In this document: positions 42,511 to 51,075 of the stretch, one piece after another
Layout: every line of letters begins with the position of its first letter
Numbering within the stretch: position 1 is the stretch's first letter
Assembly: GCF_003287355.1 (NCBI RefSeq)
Contig: NZ_QMIM01000001.1
Location: 62,001-126,000, forward strand
DNA from: Halorubrum sp. 48-1-W
GTDB lineage: Archaea; Halobacteriota; Halobacteria; Halobacteriales; Haloferacaceae
Length of the DNA: 64,000 bases
Direction of reading: 5' to 3'
Notes under the pieces: model-generated
Database searches by the model: none
Told to the model about the DNA's origin: nothing
The model's input: the letters and a program-made list of their open reading frames with translations, nothing else
Program-made: the position numbers and the translations under genes

Positions 42511-42974
42511 GCGAGACGGTCGAACTCGCCGAACGGCGTCGTCTCGTGGGTCCGAACGAGGACTTCGTCGGCGACCGTGAGCCCCATATCGAGGAGTTCC
42601 TGCGCGACGGAGGTGATGTCGTCGTCCGTCTCGCCCACGGCAGTCACGAGGAGGTTCTGTTCGCCGGTGACCAGCTCCTGGACCGACACGACGCCGTCGA
42701 TGTCCAGGATACCGGGGATGAGACCGCCGCGTTCGGGGATCGAAGCGGTACAATAAAGCAACATACGGAGCGGATACCCCGACTGTTGGTAATCGACGTG
42801 GGCGCCGTATCCCTTGATCACGCCGTCGGACTCGAGACGTTGGATGCGCTTCCGGACGGTGCTGTCCGAGGTACCGGTTCGCTCCGCGATGTCGGCGGAG
42901 GAGACGTTTCGGGCGTCCTCCTGGAGCGCGTACAGGATCGCTTTGTCCACCTCGTCGACCTCCCTGTTACTCAT
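42489..42974 (-). CDS. Lrp/AsnC family transcriptional regulator
   Basis: 161 residues. N-terminal winged helix EVDEVDKAILYALQEDARNVSSADIAERTGTSDSTVRKRIQRLESDGVIKGYGA, followed by an AsnC/RAM-like sensor domain (LLVTAVGETDDDITSVAQELLDMG). Lrp proteins sense amino acids and regulate nitrogen metabolism. The 3' end overlaps the amidohydrolase gene, so each transcript could be antisense to the other. Confidence 0.88.
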   Translation of the reverse strand: MSNREVDEVDKAILYALQEDARNVSSADIAERTGTSDSTVRKRIQRLESDGVIKGYGAHVDYQQSGYPLRMLLYCTASIPERGGLIPGILDIDGVVSVQELVTGEQNLLVTAVGETDDDITSVAQELLDMGLTVADEVLVRTHETTPFGEFDRLAHATDDG

Positions 42975-43071
42975 ACGGACGTGTCCGCAGGAGAGGTACT
43001 TTACTGTGTGACGTTTCCCGGCTAGGGGGGGTCGGCCGCGCGCCTCGGTCCGACCGGCGTGTCGCGCCCCC

Positions 43072-43197
43072 TCAGATCACGAACGCGATCGCCTGATACA
43101 ACAGGCCGACGACGAAGACGGCGATCAACGCGACCGTCGCAACGACGACGACCGGCGAGAGGTGCTCGGGCTCCTGTTCGAAGGTGAGTGCGTCCAT
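43072..43197 (-). CDS. 41-residue small membrane protein
   Basis: [41 protein letters not shown], a short cytoplasmic head followed by one transmembrane helix and a hydrophobic end. This sort of protein is widespread in haloarchaea but has no named function. It would have an ordinary start at 43197. Confidence 0.6.
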   Translation of the reverse strand: MDALTFEQEPEHLSPVVVVATVALIAVFVVGLLYQAIAFVI

Positions 43198-43563
43198 GGG
43201 GAGCGGTCGCCCGGACGCGGTTTGAAGGCTTCGCTCGATCGACCGTGGACGCTTGGCCCGATCGACTGTGGACGCTTGGCCCGATCGACTGTGGACGCTT
43301 GGCTCAAGCGGTCGGAGACGCTCGCTGGATCGGTCGTGGATGCGCCACGACAACCGGGAGGAGAGCAGATGTGCGTCTCGGCGGACTCACTGCGTTGTGG
43401 GCTGCCGAACGCCGGGAAGACGACCGTCGCCGAGCAGTCGAACGGGCCGACGCCGGCTTCGAGTACGGCCCCCACAACCACTCGTTCCGTGTTACCTATG
43501 CTCGTGGCTCACGCGGGCTCGTATCTCCCACCACTTATACCGGCGTGCCCCCTACCTGACGGC
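43198..43563. other. Gap with 23-bp tandem repeats and aIF1A promoter
   Basis: No gene. The 23-bp unit GATCGACyGTGGACGCTTGGC (with CC between units) occurs three times at 43237-43305. A TATA element CACTTATACC (about 43532-43541) precedes the aIF1A start by about 25 bp. Confidence 0.5.
43237..43305. repeat. 23-bp tandem repeat, three copies
   Basis: Copies start at 43237, 43260 and 43283; the first differs by one base. It lies within a non-coding stretch between a small membrane protein and aIF1A. Two further diverged TGGATCGGTCG-type pieces follow. No function seen. Confidence 0.7.
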
Positions 43564-43848
43564 GTGAGCGAAGAATCCGGGCGTCGGAACCTCCGAATGC
43601 CCTCAGACGACGAAGTGTTCGCCGTCGTAACGGAACACCTCGGCGGCAACCACGTTCGTCTCCGGTGTGTGGACGGGAAAGAGCGGCTGGGACGGATCCC
43701 CGGCCGAATGAAGTATCGCACGTGGATCAACGAGGGCGACGTCGTCCTCGCCGAGCCGTGGAGCTGGCAGGACGAGAAGGCCAACGTCGAGTGGCGCTAC
43801 ACCGACGACCAGGCCGACCAGCTCCGCCGTGAAGGCCACATCGAATAA
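43564..43848 (+). CDS. eif1A: Translation initiation factor aIF1A
   Basis: 94 residues. OB-fold factor that binds the 30S A site and scans with aIF1. The S1-like core reads [63 protein letters not shown], the full conserved region. GTG 43564 is preceded by a TATA element. Haloarchaea generally have one or two paralogues; this appears canonical. Confidence 0.95.
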   Translation: MSEESGRRNLRMPSDDEVFAVVTEHLGGNHVRLRCVDGKERLGRIPGRMKYRTWINEGDVVLAEPWSWQDEKANVEWRYTDDQADQLRREGHIE

Positions 43849-43983
43849 TACGACGCGCCCGCTTCTCCGAGTCACGCCGTCGGCGTTCGAGCGATGGCTC
43901 CCTTCGCGTGACCGATATCGGCTCCGTCGGAACCCGATTCAACGGACGCAATATCGAATGAAACAGCCGGTCGACGTGAATTG

Positions 43984-44620
43984 CTAGTCGTACGGTTGTT
44001 TCGATAGGTATCGGGGTGAGTAGAACGGGATCGTTGCTGGCGGGGTGAACACGTCCAAAGCCTCAGTCGCTCGGTTCTACAGAGCAGCGAGCGCGACGTC
44101 GGAGCACACCTCCAAAGCCCCAGTCGCTCGGTTCTACAGAGTAGCGAGCGCGACGTCGGGGCACACCTCCAAAGCCCCAGTCGCTCGGTACTACAGAGCA
44201 ACGAGCGCGGTTTCGGAGAACACCTCCAAAGCCCCAGTCGCGAGGAGCGCGTACACTCGTTGCGTTCCTCGGTCGCTCACTCCGTTCGCTCCCTCCGGTA
44301 CTTACGTCGTCATCAGAACGCACTGCGTTCTGATTGGCTCACGAGAGCTCTGCTCTCGTGAACGTCTACGCGCTCCTCGCGACTGCCCCTTTGAGTCCCG
44401 CCCCGCACAGCCCCGCAACCGCACCTCACGCCTCCCCAGCCTCGTCGACCGGCCTCCGCGTTGCTCCGGCCGGTCGACTCCACCGGAAATCAGAGATTTC
44501 CGAGCAGTCGGCGCTTCGCGCCGACGACCTCGCGGGCGGTTCGCGCCCTCCAGGCGCTCACCGGCGCAGGGCGAGAGCGAAGCTCTCGCTTGAAGCCGGC
44601 GCGAAGCGCCGGCGACGCCA
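43984..44620 (+). repeat. Structured dispersed element, copy B (longest)
   Basis: Leader TACGGTTGTTTCGATAGG (from about 43991), ATCGTTGCTGGCGGGGTGAACAC, then a four-unit 57-bp tandem array (CCAAAGCC units start at 44055, 44112, 44169, 44226). The long hairpin has arms 44227-44253 and 44367-44393, exactly 27 nt, with a CCC/CCC interruption. Next is the conserved block (about 44390-44450). The loop and tail hold the hairpins CAGAACGCACTGCGTTCTG, CACGAGAGCTCTGCTCTCGTG, GGAAATCAGAGATTTCC, GAGAGCGAAGCTCTC and GCCGGCGCGAAGCGCCGGC. Long frames run through the element but have no protein-like character. Confidence 0.8.
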
Positions 44621-44735
44621 CCGCGAATCGATAGCGTACTCATCTGTACTGACCACCGAGGGAGCGAGGCCGTCGTTTTCCACTGATCTCGACGGATCCC
44701 CGAAACGATATACGGTCGCTCCGAATGCGGTAGTC

Positions 44736-46580
44736 ATGGTCATCGCCGGCGTTCCGACGGCCGCGGTCGTCGTCTTCGCGTTGATCGGGGTCGCACTGGT
44801 GCTCTTCGTCTCCGAGATCATCCCTACCGACATCACCGCGATCGGGATCGTCGTCGCGCTCGCGGCCTTGGAGCCGTGGACCGGGGTAGGCGCACGCGGA
44901 GCCATCTCCGGGTTCGCGAACACCGCGACGGTCACCATCGTCGCGATGTACATGCTGAGCGCCGGGATCCAGCGGACGGGACTGGTCCAGCGGCTCGGGA
45001 TCTACCTCGCCCGCTTCACGCGCGGCGACGAGACGCGCGCGCTGGCTGCGACGATCGGGACCACCGGCCCCATAGCGGGCGTCATCAACAACACCCCGGT
45101 CGTCGCGGTGTTCATCCCGATGATCACAGACCTGGCGAACGAGACCGGCGTCTCTCCCTCGAAGCTCCTCATGCCGCTCTCGTACGCCGCGATCCTCGGC
45201 GGCACGCTGACGCTCATCGGCACCTCGACGAACCTGCTGGCCAGCGAGTTCGCCGCGACGCTGCTCGATCGGGGGCCGATCGGGATGTTCGAGTTCACCG
45301 CGCTCGGTGTGGTGGTCCTGGTCGTCGGGCTTGCGTACCTGATGACCGTCGGCCGGTGGCTCACCCCGGCTCGGATCCCGGTCGACGCCGACCTCGTCGA
45401 GGAGTTCGAACTCGCGGACTTCCTCGCGGAACTCCGCGTCGGGCCCGATTCGAACGCGATCGGGCTCCCGGTCGCGGCGGTCGACGAGCGGACCGACGGC
45501 GCGGTGACGCCGCTCCAGATCCGGCGGAACGGCGAGGCGTTCCTCGCCGCCGGAAGCGACCAGCGGCTCCAGCCGGGCGACGTGGTGGTCGTCAACGGCT
45601 CGCGGACGACGGTGAACCGTTTTCGACAACGGCTGGGACTCGACCGAGTCGACCGCGGCGGCGTCACGGAGGAGACGTTCGCCGACGCGGACTCGTCCGA
45701 CCGGCTCGGGAAGGCCGTCGTTCCCGAGACGTCCCGGTTCCTCGGGGAGACCCTTTCGGAGTCCAGACTCAAGGCGTTTCACGGCATGACGGTGCTCGCT
45801 ATCCGCCGGGGGGGCGAGCTGATCCGAACCGACCTCTCGTCGGTGCCGCTGGAAGCGGGCGACCTCCTCTTGGTCCAGACCACGCCGGAGTCGGTCGACT
45901 ACTTCGCCGACGGCGACGACCTCCTCGTGATCCACGAGGACGCGCTCGATCGGCTCGACGAGGCGGACGCGGAGGAGATCGCCCCGCTCTCGCCGAAGAC
46001 GCCGGTCGCGGTCGGGATCATGGCCGCCGTGGTCGGGCTGGCCGCCCTCGACGTCCTCCCGATCGTGATCGCCGCGCTCGGCGGAGTGTTCGCGATGGTC
46101 GTCACCGGGTGCCTCTCCTCGGCGGACGCCTACGACGCGGTCTCCTGGAACGTCGTCTTCCTCTTGGCCGGCGTGATCCCGCTCGGGCTCGCGATGGAGG
46201 CGACCGGCGGGGCCGCCCTCATCGCCGAGGGGCTCGTCGCGACCGGCACCGTCCTCCCGCTCGTGGGCGTGTTGCTGTTGTTCTACGTCGTCACGGGGCT
46301 ACTCGCGAACGTGATCACGCCGGTGGCCACGATCGTGTTGATGATCCCGATCGCGGTCGACGCGGCGGCGAGACTCGACGCTGGCGGGTTCACGTTCCTG
46401 CTCGCCGTGACCTTCGCGTCCGCGACCTCCTTCATGACGCCGGTCGGCTATCAGACCAACCTGATGGTGTACGGCCCCGGCGGCTACGAGTTCACCGACT
46501 TCCTGCGCGTCGGCGGGCCGCTCCAGCTCCTGCTCTCGGTCGTGACCACCGTCGGGATCGTCGCGATCTGGGGGCTTTGA
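44736..46580 (+). CDS. SLC13-type permease with two TrkA-C domains
   Basis: 614 residues. Two transmembrane halves (about 1-210 and 415-614) of the DASS/SLC13 ion transporter fold surround two regulatory TrkA-C domains (about 225-300 and 330-400, e.g. VVVVNGSRTTVNRFRQRLGL and LRP-like GDLLLVQTTPESV). SNT-like NNTPVVAVFIPM and TSTNLLASEF motifs mark the SLC13 substrate/Na+ sites. It probably imports dicarboxylates or sulfate with Na+. The start MVIAGVPTAAVVVF is just before the first helix; the repeat element B lies upstream and may hold its promoter. Confidence 0.82.
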   Translation: MVIAGVPTAAVVVFALIGVALVLFVSEIIPTDITAIGIVVALAALEPWTGVGARGAISGFANTATVTIVAMYMLSAGIQRTGLVQRLGIYLARFTRGDETRALAATIGTTGPIAGVINNTPVVAVFIPMITDLANETGVSPSKLLMPLSYAAILGGTLTLIGTSTNLLASEFAATLLDRGPIGMFEFTALGVVVLVVGLAYLMTVGRWLTPARIPVDADLVEEFELADFLAELRVGPDSNAIGLPVAAVDERTDGAVTPLQIRRNGEAFLAAGSDQRLQPGDVVVVNGSRTTVNRFRQRLGLDRVDRGGVTEETFADADSSDRLGKAVVPETSRFLGETLSESRLKAFHGMTVLAIRRGGELIRTDLSSVPLEAGDLLLVQTTPESVDYFADGDDLLVIHEDALDRLDEADAEEIAPLSPKTPVAVGIMAAVVGLAALDVLPIVIAALGGVFAMVVTGCLSSADAYDAVSWNVVFLLAGVIPLGLAMEATGGAALIAEGLVATGTVLPLVGVLLLFYVVTGLLANVITPVATIVLMIPIAVDAAARLDAGGFTFLLAVTFASATSFMTPVGYQTNLMVYGPGGYEFTDFLRVGGPLQLLLSVVTTVGIVAIWGL

Positions 46581-46627
46581 GCGGCGACACCTCGAGAAAT
46601 CGCCTCGACGCGACCGCCGACTCCGGC

Positions 46628-47308
46628 TCACGCGAACAGGACGACGATCAGCGCGATGAAGAGTAGCTCCCCGCCGACCAGCAGGACCGCGATCACCCAG
46701 GCACCGTACTCGCGGAGCCACTCTACCGTCGCCACCCACGTCGATCGGACGGGACGCCGACCGGACGGACCGGTGTCGGAACCCCCGACGCCGAGGTCTG
46801 CACCGACCTCGTCGTCGAGGTCCACGCCACCTCCGGGGGCGCCACCCGCCCCGGGCCGATCGGCCCTCCTCGCTATCCGCCATCCCGTCTCGGGATCGAA
46901 CGCCGCGGGCACGCGCGCACCCACGAGGTCGTCGAGGTCGAGCGGGGAGACGCCCGCGGCTTCGAGAAACGCGAGGAACGACGTACACTCCTCGAGCGAG
47001 CCGTGCTGTGGCGCGTCGAACCGTTCGAGATGCGTCGTCTCGCCGTGTGGTGGTCGGGTTTCGACGACGACCTCGTCGACCTCCAGCCGGACTCCGGTCA
47101 CGACGAGCGCGTCCTCCTCGTCGTTGAGGTACGCCTGCCGGAGCCGACGCTTGAGTTCTTCGTCGACGGTGGCGTCGGGATCGACGGTGGCGAGGTCGTC
47201 GTCGGGATCGACGGTGGCGAGGTCGTCGTCGGAGTCCGTGGGGCCTCCGGTACCTCCGGATCCCGCGGTCCCGACCGTTCGATCCTCCCTGGAGGGCTGC
47301 TCGGCCAT
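46628..47308 (-). CDS. Haloarchaeal membrane-anchored protein of unknown function
   Basis: 226 residues. An acidic low-complexity head (DSDDDLATVDPDDDLATVDPDATVDE, a tandem duplication), a middle alpha/beta region, a Gly/Asp-rich linker and one C-terminal transmembrane helix (AWVIAVLLVGGELLFIALIVVLF). No domain is recognised. It is convergent with the SLC13 gene and 47 bp from it. The duplicated DDDLATVDP is an 18-bp DNA repeat. Confidence 0.55.
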   Translation of the reverse strand: MAEQPSREDRTVGTAGSGGTGGPTDSDDDLATVDPDDDLATVDPDATVDEELKRRLRQAYLNDEEDALVVTGVRLEVDEVVVETRPPHGETTHLERFDAPQHGSLEECTSFLAFLEAAGVSPLDLDDLVGARVPAAFDPETGWRIARRADRPGAGGAPGGGVDLDDEVGADLGVGGSDTGPSGRRPVRSTWVATVEWLREYGAWVIAVLLVGGELLFIALIVVLFA

Positions 47309-47362
47309 TCGCCCGGAAGTTGGCGTCGCGGCTGTTTAAGCGCACGGCCCGGGCGAACGGTA

Positions 47363-48052
47363 GTGTTCAGATAAGCTGATTCCATGCGAAGGCGAACGAT
47401 CTCAACCACTCGTTAGCGGTTTCTGCTTCAGCGTTGCTAAAACAGTTTGAAAAACTGGTAGTTCTGCGTTTTACCTCACGAAAGACACGTTCGACGCTGT
47501 TTCGATTTCCATGTCGTTCGTATCTGAAATCGAGGTCATGTTTGTCACAAGCTCGGTGAAGTGGAACCGCGCCATCAACGAGAAATATCGCGTCATCCAC
47601 GTCGTGTTTTTCGCGGAGCTCTGCGAAAAACTGATCTGCGATCACGTTCGTTCTTGTCGGTTCAAGCTTTGTGTGGAGTAAATCGTTTGAGTCGGGATCG
47701 ACGGCAGCGTACAGCCAATACTGTTCATCGTCAAGCTGAATCACCGTTTCATCGACCGCAACGTGATTCGGACTCCGACCGGATTCCGGCTGTAGATCGG
47801 CCTTGTGAACCCAGTTATGAACAGTGGATCGAACCCGATTAACACCAAATACTTCAAGAAACGAAACAGTATTCGAAAGCGATAATCCAGACAAATGTAG
47901 CTGAATACTGAGCTTCATCAACAGTTTCGGTGTTGCCTCTCGCTCCACAAACTCTAAGTTGATCTCGTCTAAACAGCCGTTGAGGCGGTCGTTTTCGGGC
48001 ATAGATCACTTTGAAAACTCACCGCCTCACCTTTCAATCCTTATCTGAACAC
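47363..48052. mobile_element. IS6-family insertion sequence (about 690 bp)
   Basis: Terminal inverted repeats are GTGTTCAGATAAG (47363-47375) and CTTATCTGAACAC (48040-48052), 13 bp perfect. They enclose one transposase gene. Flanking sequence carries an 11-bp direct repeat CCGGGCGAACG at 47349-47359 and 48055-48065, but it is offset from the ends by a few bases and so is not a clean 8-bp target duplication. The insertion is AT-richer than the surroundings. Confidence 0.85.
47367..48002 (-). CDS. IS6-family transposase
   Basis: 211 residues. HTH-like N-terminus (SLSNTVSFLEVFGVNRVRSTVHNW) and a DDE catalytic domain: first Asp in VAVDETVIQL, second in IFLVDGA, and Glu in RNSVERVFREVKRRT. Length and the DDE spacing match the short haloarchaeal IS6 transposases. 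It is terminated inside the right-hand terminal repeat region. No frameshift is seen, so the element may be active. Confidence 0.87.
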   Translation of the reverse strand: MPENDRLNGCLDEINLEFVEREATPKLLMKLSIQLHLSGLSLSNTVSFLEVFGVNRVRSTVHNWVHKADLQPESGRSPNHVAVDETVIQLDDEQYWLYAAVDPDSNDLLHTKLEPTRTNVIADQFFAELREKHDVDDAIFLVDGAVPLHRACDKHDLDFRYERHGNRNSVERVFREVKRRTTSFSNCFSNAEAETANEWLRSFAFAWNQLI

Positions 48053-48122
48053 CGCCGGGCGAACGCGCCCTCCGCGGGTACCGCGCACCTTTTGGGCCCA
48101 GACGGCCTACGGCCGGCAAGCC

Positions 48123-48578
48123 GTGGCGTTCACCGACAAGATATACGTGAAGAACCACCGGCAGCTCGCCTCCCAACTGGAGACGAACGTCCCCAAGGGC
48201 GCGTTCGCGGGCGCGACGCTGGACATGCTCTTCACCGGCGACGGGCTCTCGAAGCTGGACTCGACCACCCGCGACCGGATCCTCGACTTCGCCGAGGACT
48301 TCCTCGACTGCGACTGCCAATCGAACCCCTACTGCGGCTGTGCCGAGCGGAAGTTCATCCGGTACATCCTGGAGCTTCGCGCACAGGGGCTCGGTCCCGG
48401 CGCGATAGTCGACGTGATGACCGACGACTACATGGTGTACGCGTACGCCGGCGACGTGCGGTCGTTCCTCGACGACGCGGTCCGGAAGCTGGAGGCCGTC
48501 GAAACGCTCGCGGACGTCGAGGGCAACGCGGAGATGTCCGCGAAGGCACGGCGCGCACGGGATCAGCTCTCCGGTTGA
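48123..48578 (+). CDS. DUF5814-type protein
   Basis: 151 residues from GTG 48123. KIYVKNHRQLASQLETNVPKGAFAGATLDMLFTGDGLSKLDSTTRDRILDF and CDCQSNPYCGCAERKFIRYILELRAQGLGPGAIVDVMTDDYMVYAYAGDVRSFLDDAVRKLEAVE make up almost the whole protein. The CxCxxxPxCxC cluster suggests metal binding. This domain is otherwise found attached to archaeal SF2 helicases, so a free-standing accessory to nucleic-acid helicases is an inference. Confidence 0.7.
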   Translation: MAFTDKIYVKNHRQLASQLETNVPKGAFAGATLDMLFTGDGLSKLDSTTRDRILDFAEDFLDCDCQSNPYCGCAERKFIRYILELRAQGLGPGAIVDVMTDDYMVYAYAGDVRSFLDDAVRKLEAVETLADVEGNAEMSAKARRARDQLSG

Positions 48579-48659
48579 CCCCGGAGGATCGCGACCCGGC
48601 GTTCCCGGTTTACCGGACCGGTCGAACGGTCTAAGTATACGCGAGCCTGATCCCCGACA

Positions 48660-49556
48660 ATGAGTCTTCGGCCCGCGTGGCTGACGTTCCGGCGGTACGC
48701 GGCGGCGACGACGGGGATGACGCTGACGCTCTTCGCGATCGGGGTCTACACCGCGGCGACGGGCTCCGGACTGGCGTGTCAGGCCCAGTGGCCGCTCTGT
48801 TCGGATCAGCTCATCCCCGCGTTGACGATCAACCCCGACTTCATCGAGTGGTTCCATCGCGTGTGGGCCATGGTCACCGGCTTCCTGATCCTCGGCGTGG
48901 CCGGGTGGAGCTGGCTCGGGTCGTTCGACCGGCGGACCCGGCTCGCAGCGACGCTCGCGGTCGCGATCCTCCCCGTCCAGATCGCGGTCGGCGCGATCAC
49001 CGTCACGATCGGCGGGCTGGTTCCCGGCGGGTACACGGTGTCGACGCACGCCGCCCATCTGATCGTCGCGTTGTCCATCTTCACGCTACTCGGGCTGACG
49101 ACGATGTGGGGCGGCGAGCGTCCCGGCTCCGCCTCGCTCCTCCGGATCGCAGTCGGCGTCGCGGTCGGCGGGATCCTCGCGAGCGCCCTGTTCTCGCGGG
49201 TGGTTCCGCTCCTCACCTACTCCCCGGGCGGACAGGCCGCCTTCTACATCGCGGGGCTGAGCGCACACCTCGGGCTCGTCGCGACCCTCGTCGTCGCGAC
49301 CGAGGCGATGGACGGGACCGCGGCCGGGGTCGCGACCTCGACCGCGCGGACGGTTCGTCGGCTCGCGGCCGGATCGATGGGGGCGCTCGTCGTGACCCTG
49401 CTTCTCGGCCGCGACCTGGTGTACATGTCACCGCTCTGGCGGCAGGTGAACCTCGTCGCGCTCGTGCTCGCGCTCGCGCTCGCTCTGGGTGCGGCGTGGA
49501 TGATTCGGGATGTCGAGGAGCCGACCGGTCGCTCGACACCGATCGGCGGCGACTAG
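48660..49556 (+). CDS. ctaA: Heme A synthase CtaA (Cox15)
   Basis: 298 residues, about eight transmembrane helices. The conserved heme-ligand histidines lie in IEWFHRVWAMVTGF, STHAAHLIVAL and the C-terminal AHLGLVATLV region; GSGLACQAQWPLC and WGGERPG are also typical. It converts heme O to heme A for terminal oxidases. CGGTCTAAGTATACGC about 25 bp upstream contains a TATA element. Confidence 0.88.
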   Translation: MSLRPAWLTFRRYAAATTGMTLTLFAIGVYTAATGSGLACQAQWPLCSDQLIPALTINPDFIEWFHRVWAMVTGFLILGVAGWSWLGSFDRRTRLAATLAVAILPVQIAVGAITVTIGGLVPGGYTVSTHAAHLIVALSIFTLLGLTTMWGGERPGSASLLRIAVGVAVGGILASALFSRVVPLLTYSPGGQAAFYIAGLSAHLGLVATLVVATEAMDGTAAGVATSTARTVRRLAAGSMGALVVTLLLGRDLVYMSPLWRQVNLVALVLALALALGAAWMIRDVEEPTGRSTPIGGD

Positions 49557-49612
49557 AACGAGACGGACCCGTCGAAACTCTCAGCAAGGGAGGCGTTCTG
49601 GATCGGATGCTT

Positions 49613-49821
49613 ATACGACGGTTGTTTCGTTAGAGATCGGGGTGGGTAGAACGAGATCGTTGCTGGCGCGGTGAACACCGCCAAAGCCCCAGTCGCGAGG
49701 GCTCACGGCTTCGTCGCCGGCGACCTCGCGGTCGGTTCGCGGGTCCTATCGCACCCGCTCACCGGCGCAGGGCGAGAGCTTCGCTCTCGCTTGAAGCCGG
49801 CACGAAGCGCCGGCGACGCCA
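49613..49821 (+). repeat. Structured dispersed element, copy C (short)
   Basis: Leader ACGGTTGTTTCGTTAGAG and ATCGTTGCTGGCGCGGTGAACAC are followed by a single CCAAAGCCCCAGTCGCGAGG unit. The second arm and conserved block are missing. The tail repeats the hairpins GCGGGTCCTATCGCACCCGC-type, CGAGAGCTTCGCTCTCG and GCCGGCACGAAGCGCCGGC. It looks like an internally deleted copy of B. Confidence 0.72.
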
Positions 49822-49878
49822 GCACACCGGTTCGATCGTTGCTTCACCTGTATGACCGGTTGTTTCACACTGTTATGT

Positions 49879-50940
49879 TCAAAACTCGGTGACGACCTCG
49901 ACCCCCCGAACGTCGTAGTCGTCCATCGCGGCGAGCCGGTCGGAGACCTCGGCGAGTTCGAGCTCCCGCGTCACGAGCGCGCCGGGGTCGATCCCGGTCG
50001 CCTCCACGAGCGCGAAGAGGTCCGCGTAGTTCGTCGGCGGCATCCCGCGCGCGCCGAGGAACGACACCTCCCAGCGGGTCATCCAGTCGGTCGGTAGCGA
50101 CACCTCGCCGCGTTCGGCCTCCGTGGTCAGCCCGACCTGGACGTGCGTCCCGCGCGGACGGACCGAACGGACGGAGTTACGGCACGTCTCGGCGATCCCC
50201 AGCGCGTCGACCGAGACGTCGACGCCGCCGTCGGTCAGCGACCGGACGTGTTCAGGGACTGCGTCCACGTCCTCGGGTACCACCGTCTCGGCGGCCCCGA
50301 GCGCGTCGGCCCGCGAGAGCGCGTCGGCGTCGACGTCGACCGCGACGACCCGCGCGCCGACCGCGGCGGCGATCTGAACGGCCGAGAGCCCGACGCCGCC
50401 ACAGCCGTGGACGGCCACCCGGTCGCCGCCGCCGACGCCGGCCCGCTCGACCAGCGCGTGGTAGGCCGTCATGTATCGGCAGCCGAGCGCCGCGGCGTCG
50501 CGGGCGGGTAGCCACGCCGGGCGCTCGACGAGGTTGTAGTCGGCGCGGGGAACGGCGACCCGCTCGGCGAACGCGCCGGGCGCGTCGGGTTCGAATCCGA
50601 GAGCGCTCCCGTCCGCACAGACGTTCCCGTGGCCGCGCCGACAGTGCGGGCACGTGCCGTCGCCCAACGAGAAGGGTACCACGACGCGGTCGCCAGGAGC
50701 GAACCGATCGACCGCGTCGCCGACGGCGACGACCTCGCCCGCGGGCTCGTGGCCGAGCACCTGGCCGCGGGGGACCTGGTCGTCGGCCCACTCGCCGTGG
50801 CCCTTCCAGGCATGCCAGTCGCTGCGACAGACGCCGCAGGCGTCGACGCGAACGAGCGCGTCGTCCGGTCCCGGCTCCGGTTCCGGGAGGTCTCGGATCG
50901 CCAACTCCTCGCCGTATTCGCGAAGGACTGCCGCGCGCAT
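49879..50940 (-). CDS. Zinc-dependent alcohol dehydrogenase
   Basis: 353 residues. Catalytic zinc site CGVCRSDWHAWKGH and GHEPAGEVVAVG, and a structural zinc cluster CPHCRRGHGNVCAD are present. The Rossmann GxGxxG is VAVHGCGGVGLSAVQIAAAVGARVVAVD. A polyol or aldehyde dehydrogenase of the zinc MDR superfamily; substrate not known. TATA is unclear. Confidence 0.87.
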   Translation of the reverse strand: MRAAVLREYGEELAIRDLPEPEPGPDDALVRVDACGVCRSDWHAWKGHGEWADDQVPRGQVLGHEPAGEVVAVGDAVDRFAPGDRVVVPFSLGDGTCPHCRRGHGNVCADGSALGFEPDAPGAFAERVAVPRADYNLVERPAWLPARDAAALGCRYMTAYHALVERAGVGGGDRVAVHGCGGVGLSAVQIAAAVGARVVAVDVDADALSRADALGAAETVVPEDVDAVPEHVRSLTDGGVDVSVDALGIAETCRNSVRSVRPRGTHVQVGLTTEAERGEVSLPTDWMTRWEVSFLGARGMPPTNYADLFALVEATGIDPGALVTRELELAEVSDRLAAMDDYDVRGVEVVTEF

Positions 50941-51075
50941 GGTGGGCGCTCGTCGTCCGAGGTGATACGTGTTTTCGTCCTCGCGGATCCCTGCGGATTT
51001 TTCACCGATCCAACCGATTGAATGATAACAGGCTCCTCACACCCGATCGGGAATCATTCAGTACAGATGAAAGAA

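Noticed and set aside
44054-44230. CRISPR-like array of 57-bp units
   Set aside because: Spacing is constant and the sequence between CCAAAGCC motifs is similar from unit to unit, so there are no distinct spacers; no cas genes are near.
44045-44593. Protein with 19-residue repeats (SKAPVAR...) in element B
   Set aside because: Frames through the element differ between copies, contain no protein-like composition, and the conserved features are inverted repeats, pointing to RNA or DNA structure rather than coding.
48055-48065. True target-site duplication of the IS6 element
   Set aside because: The 11-bp repeat does not abut the terminal repeats and is longer than the 8 bp expected, so it is recorded only as an offset flank repeat.
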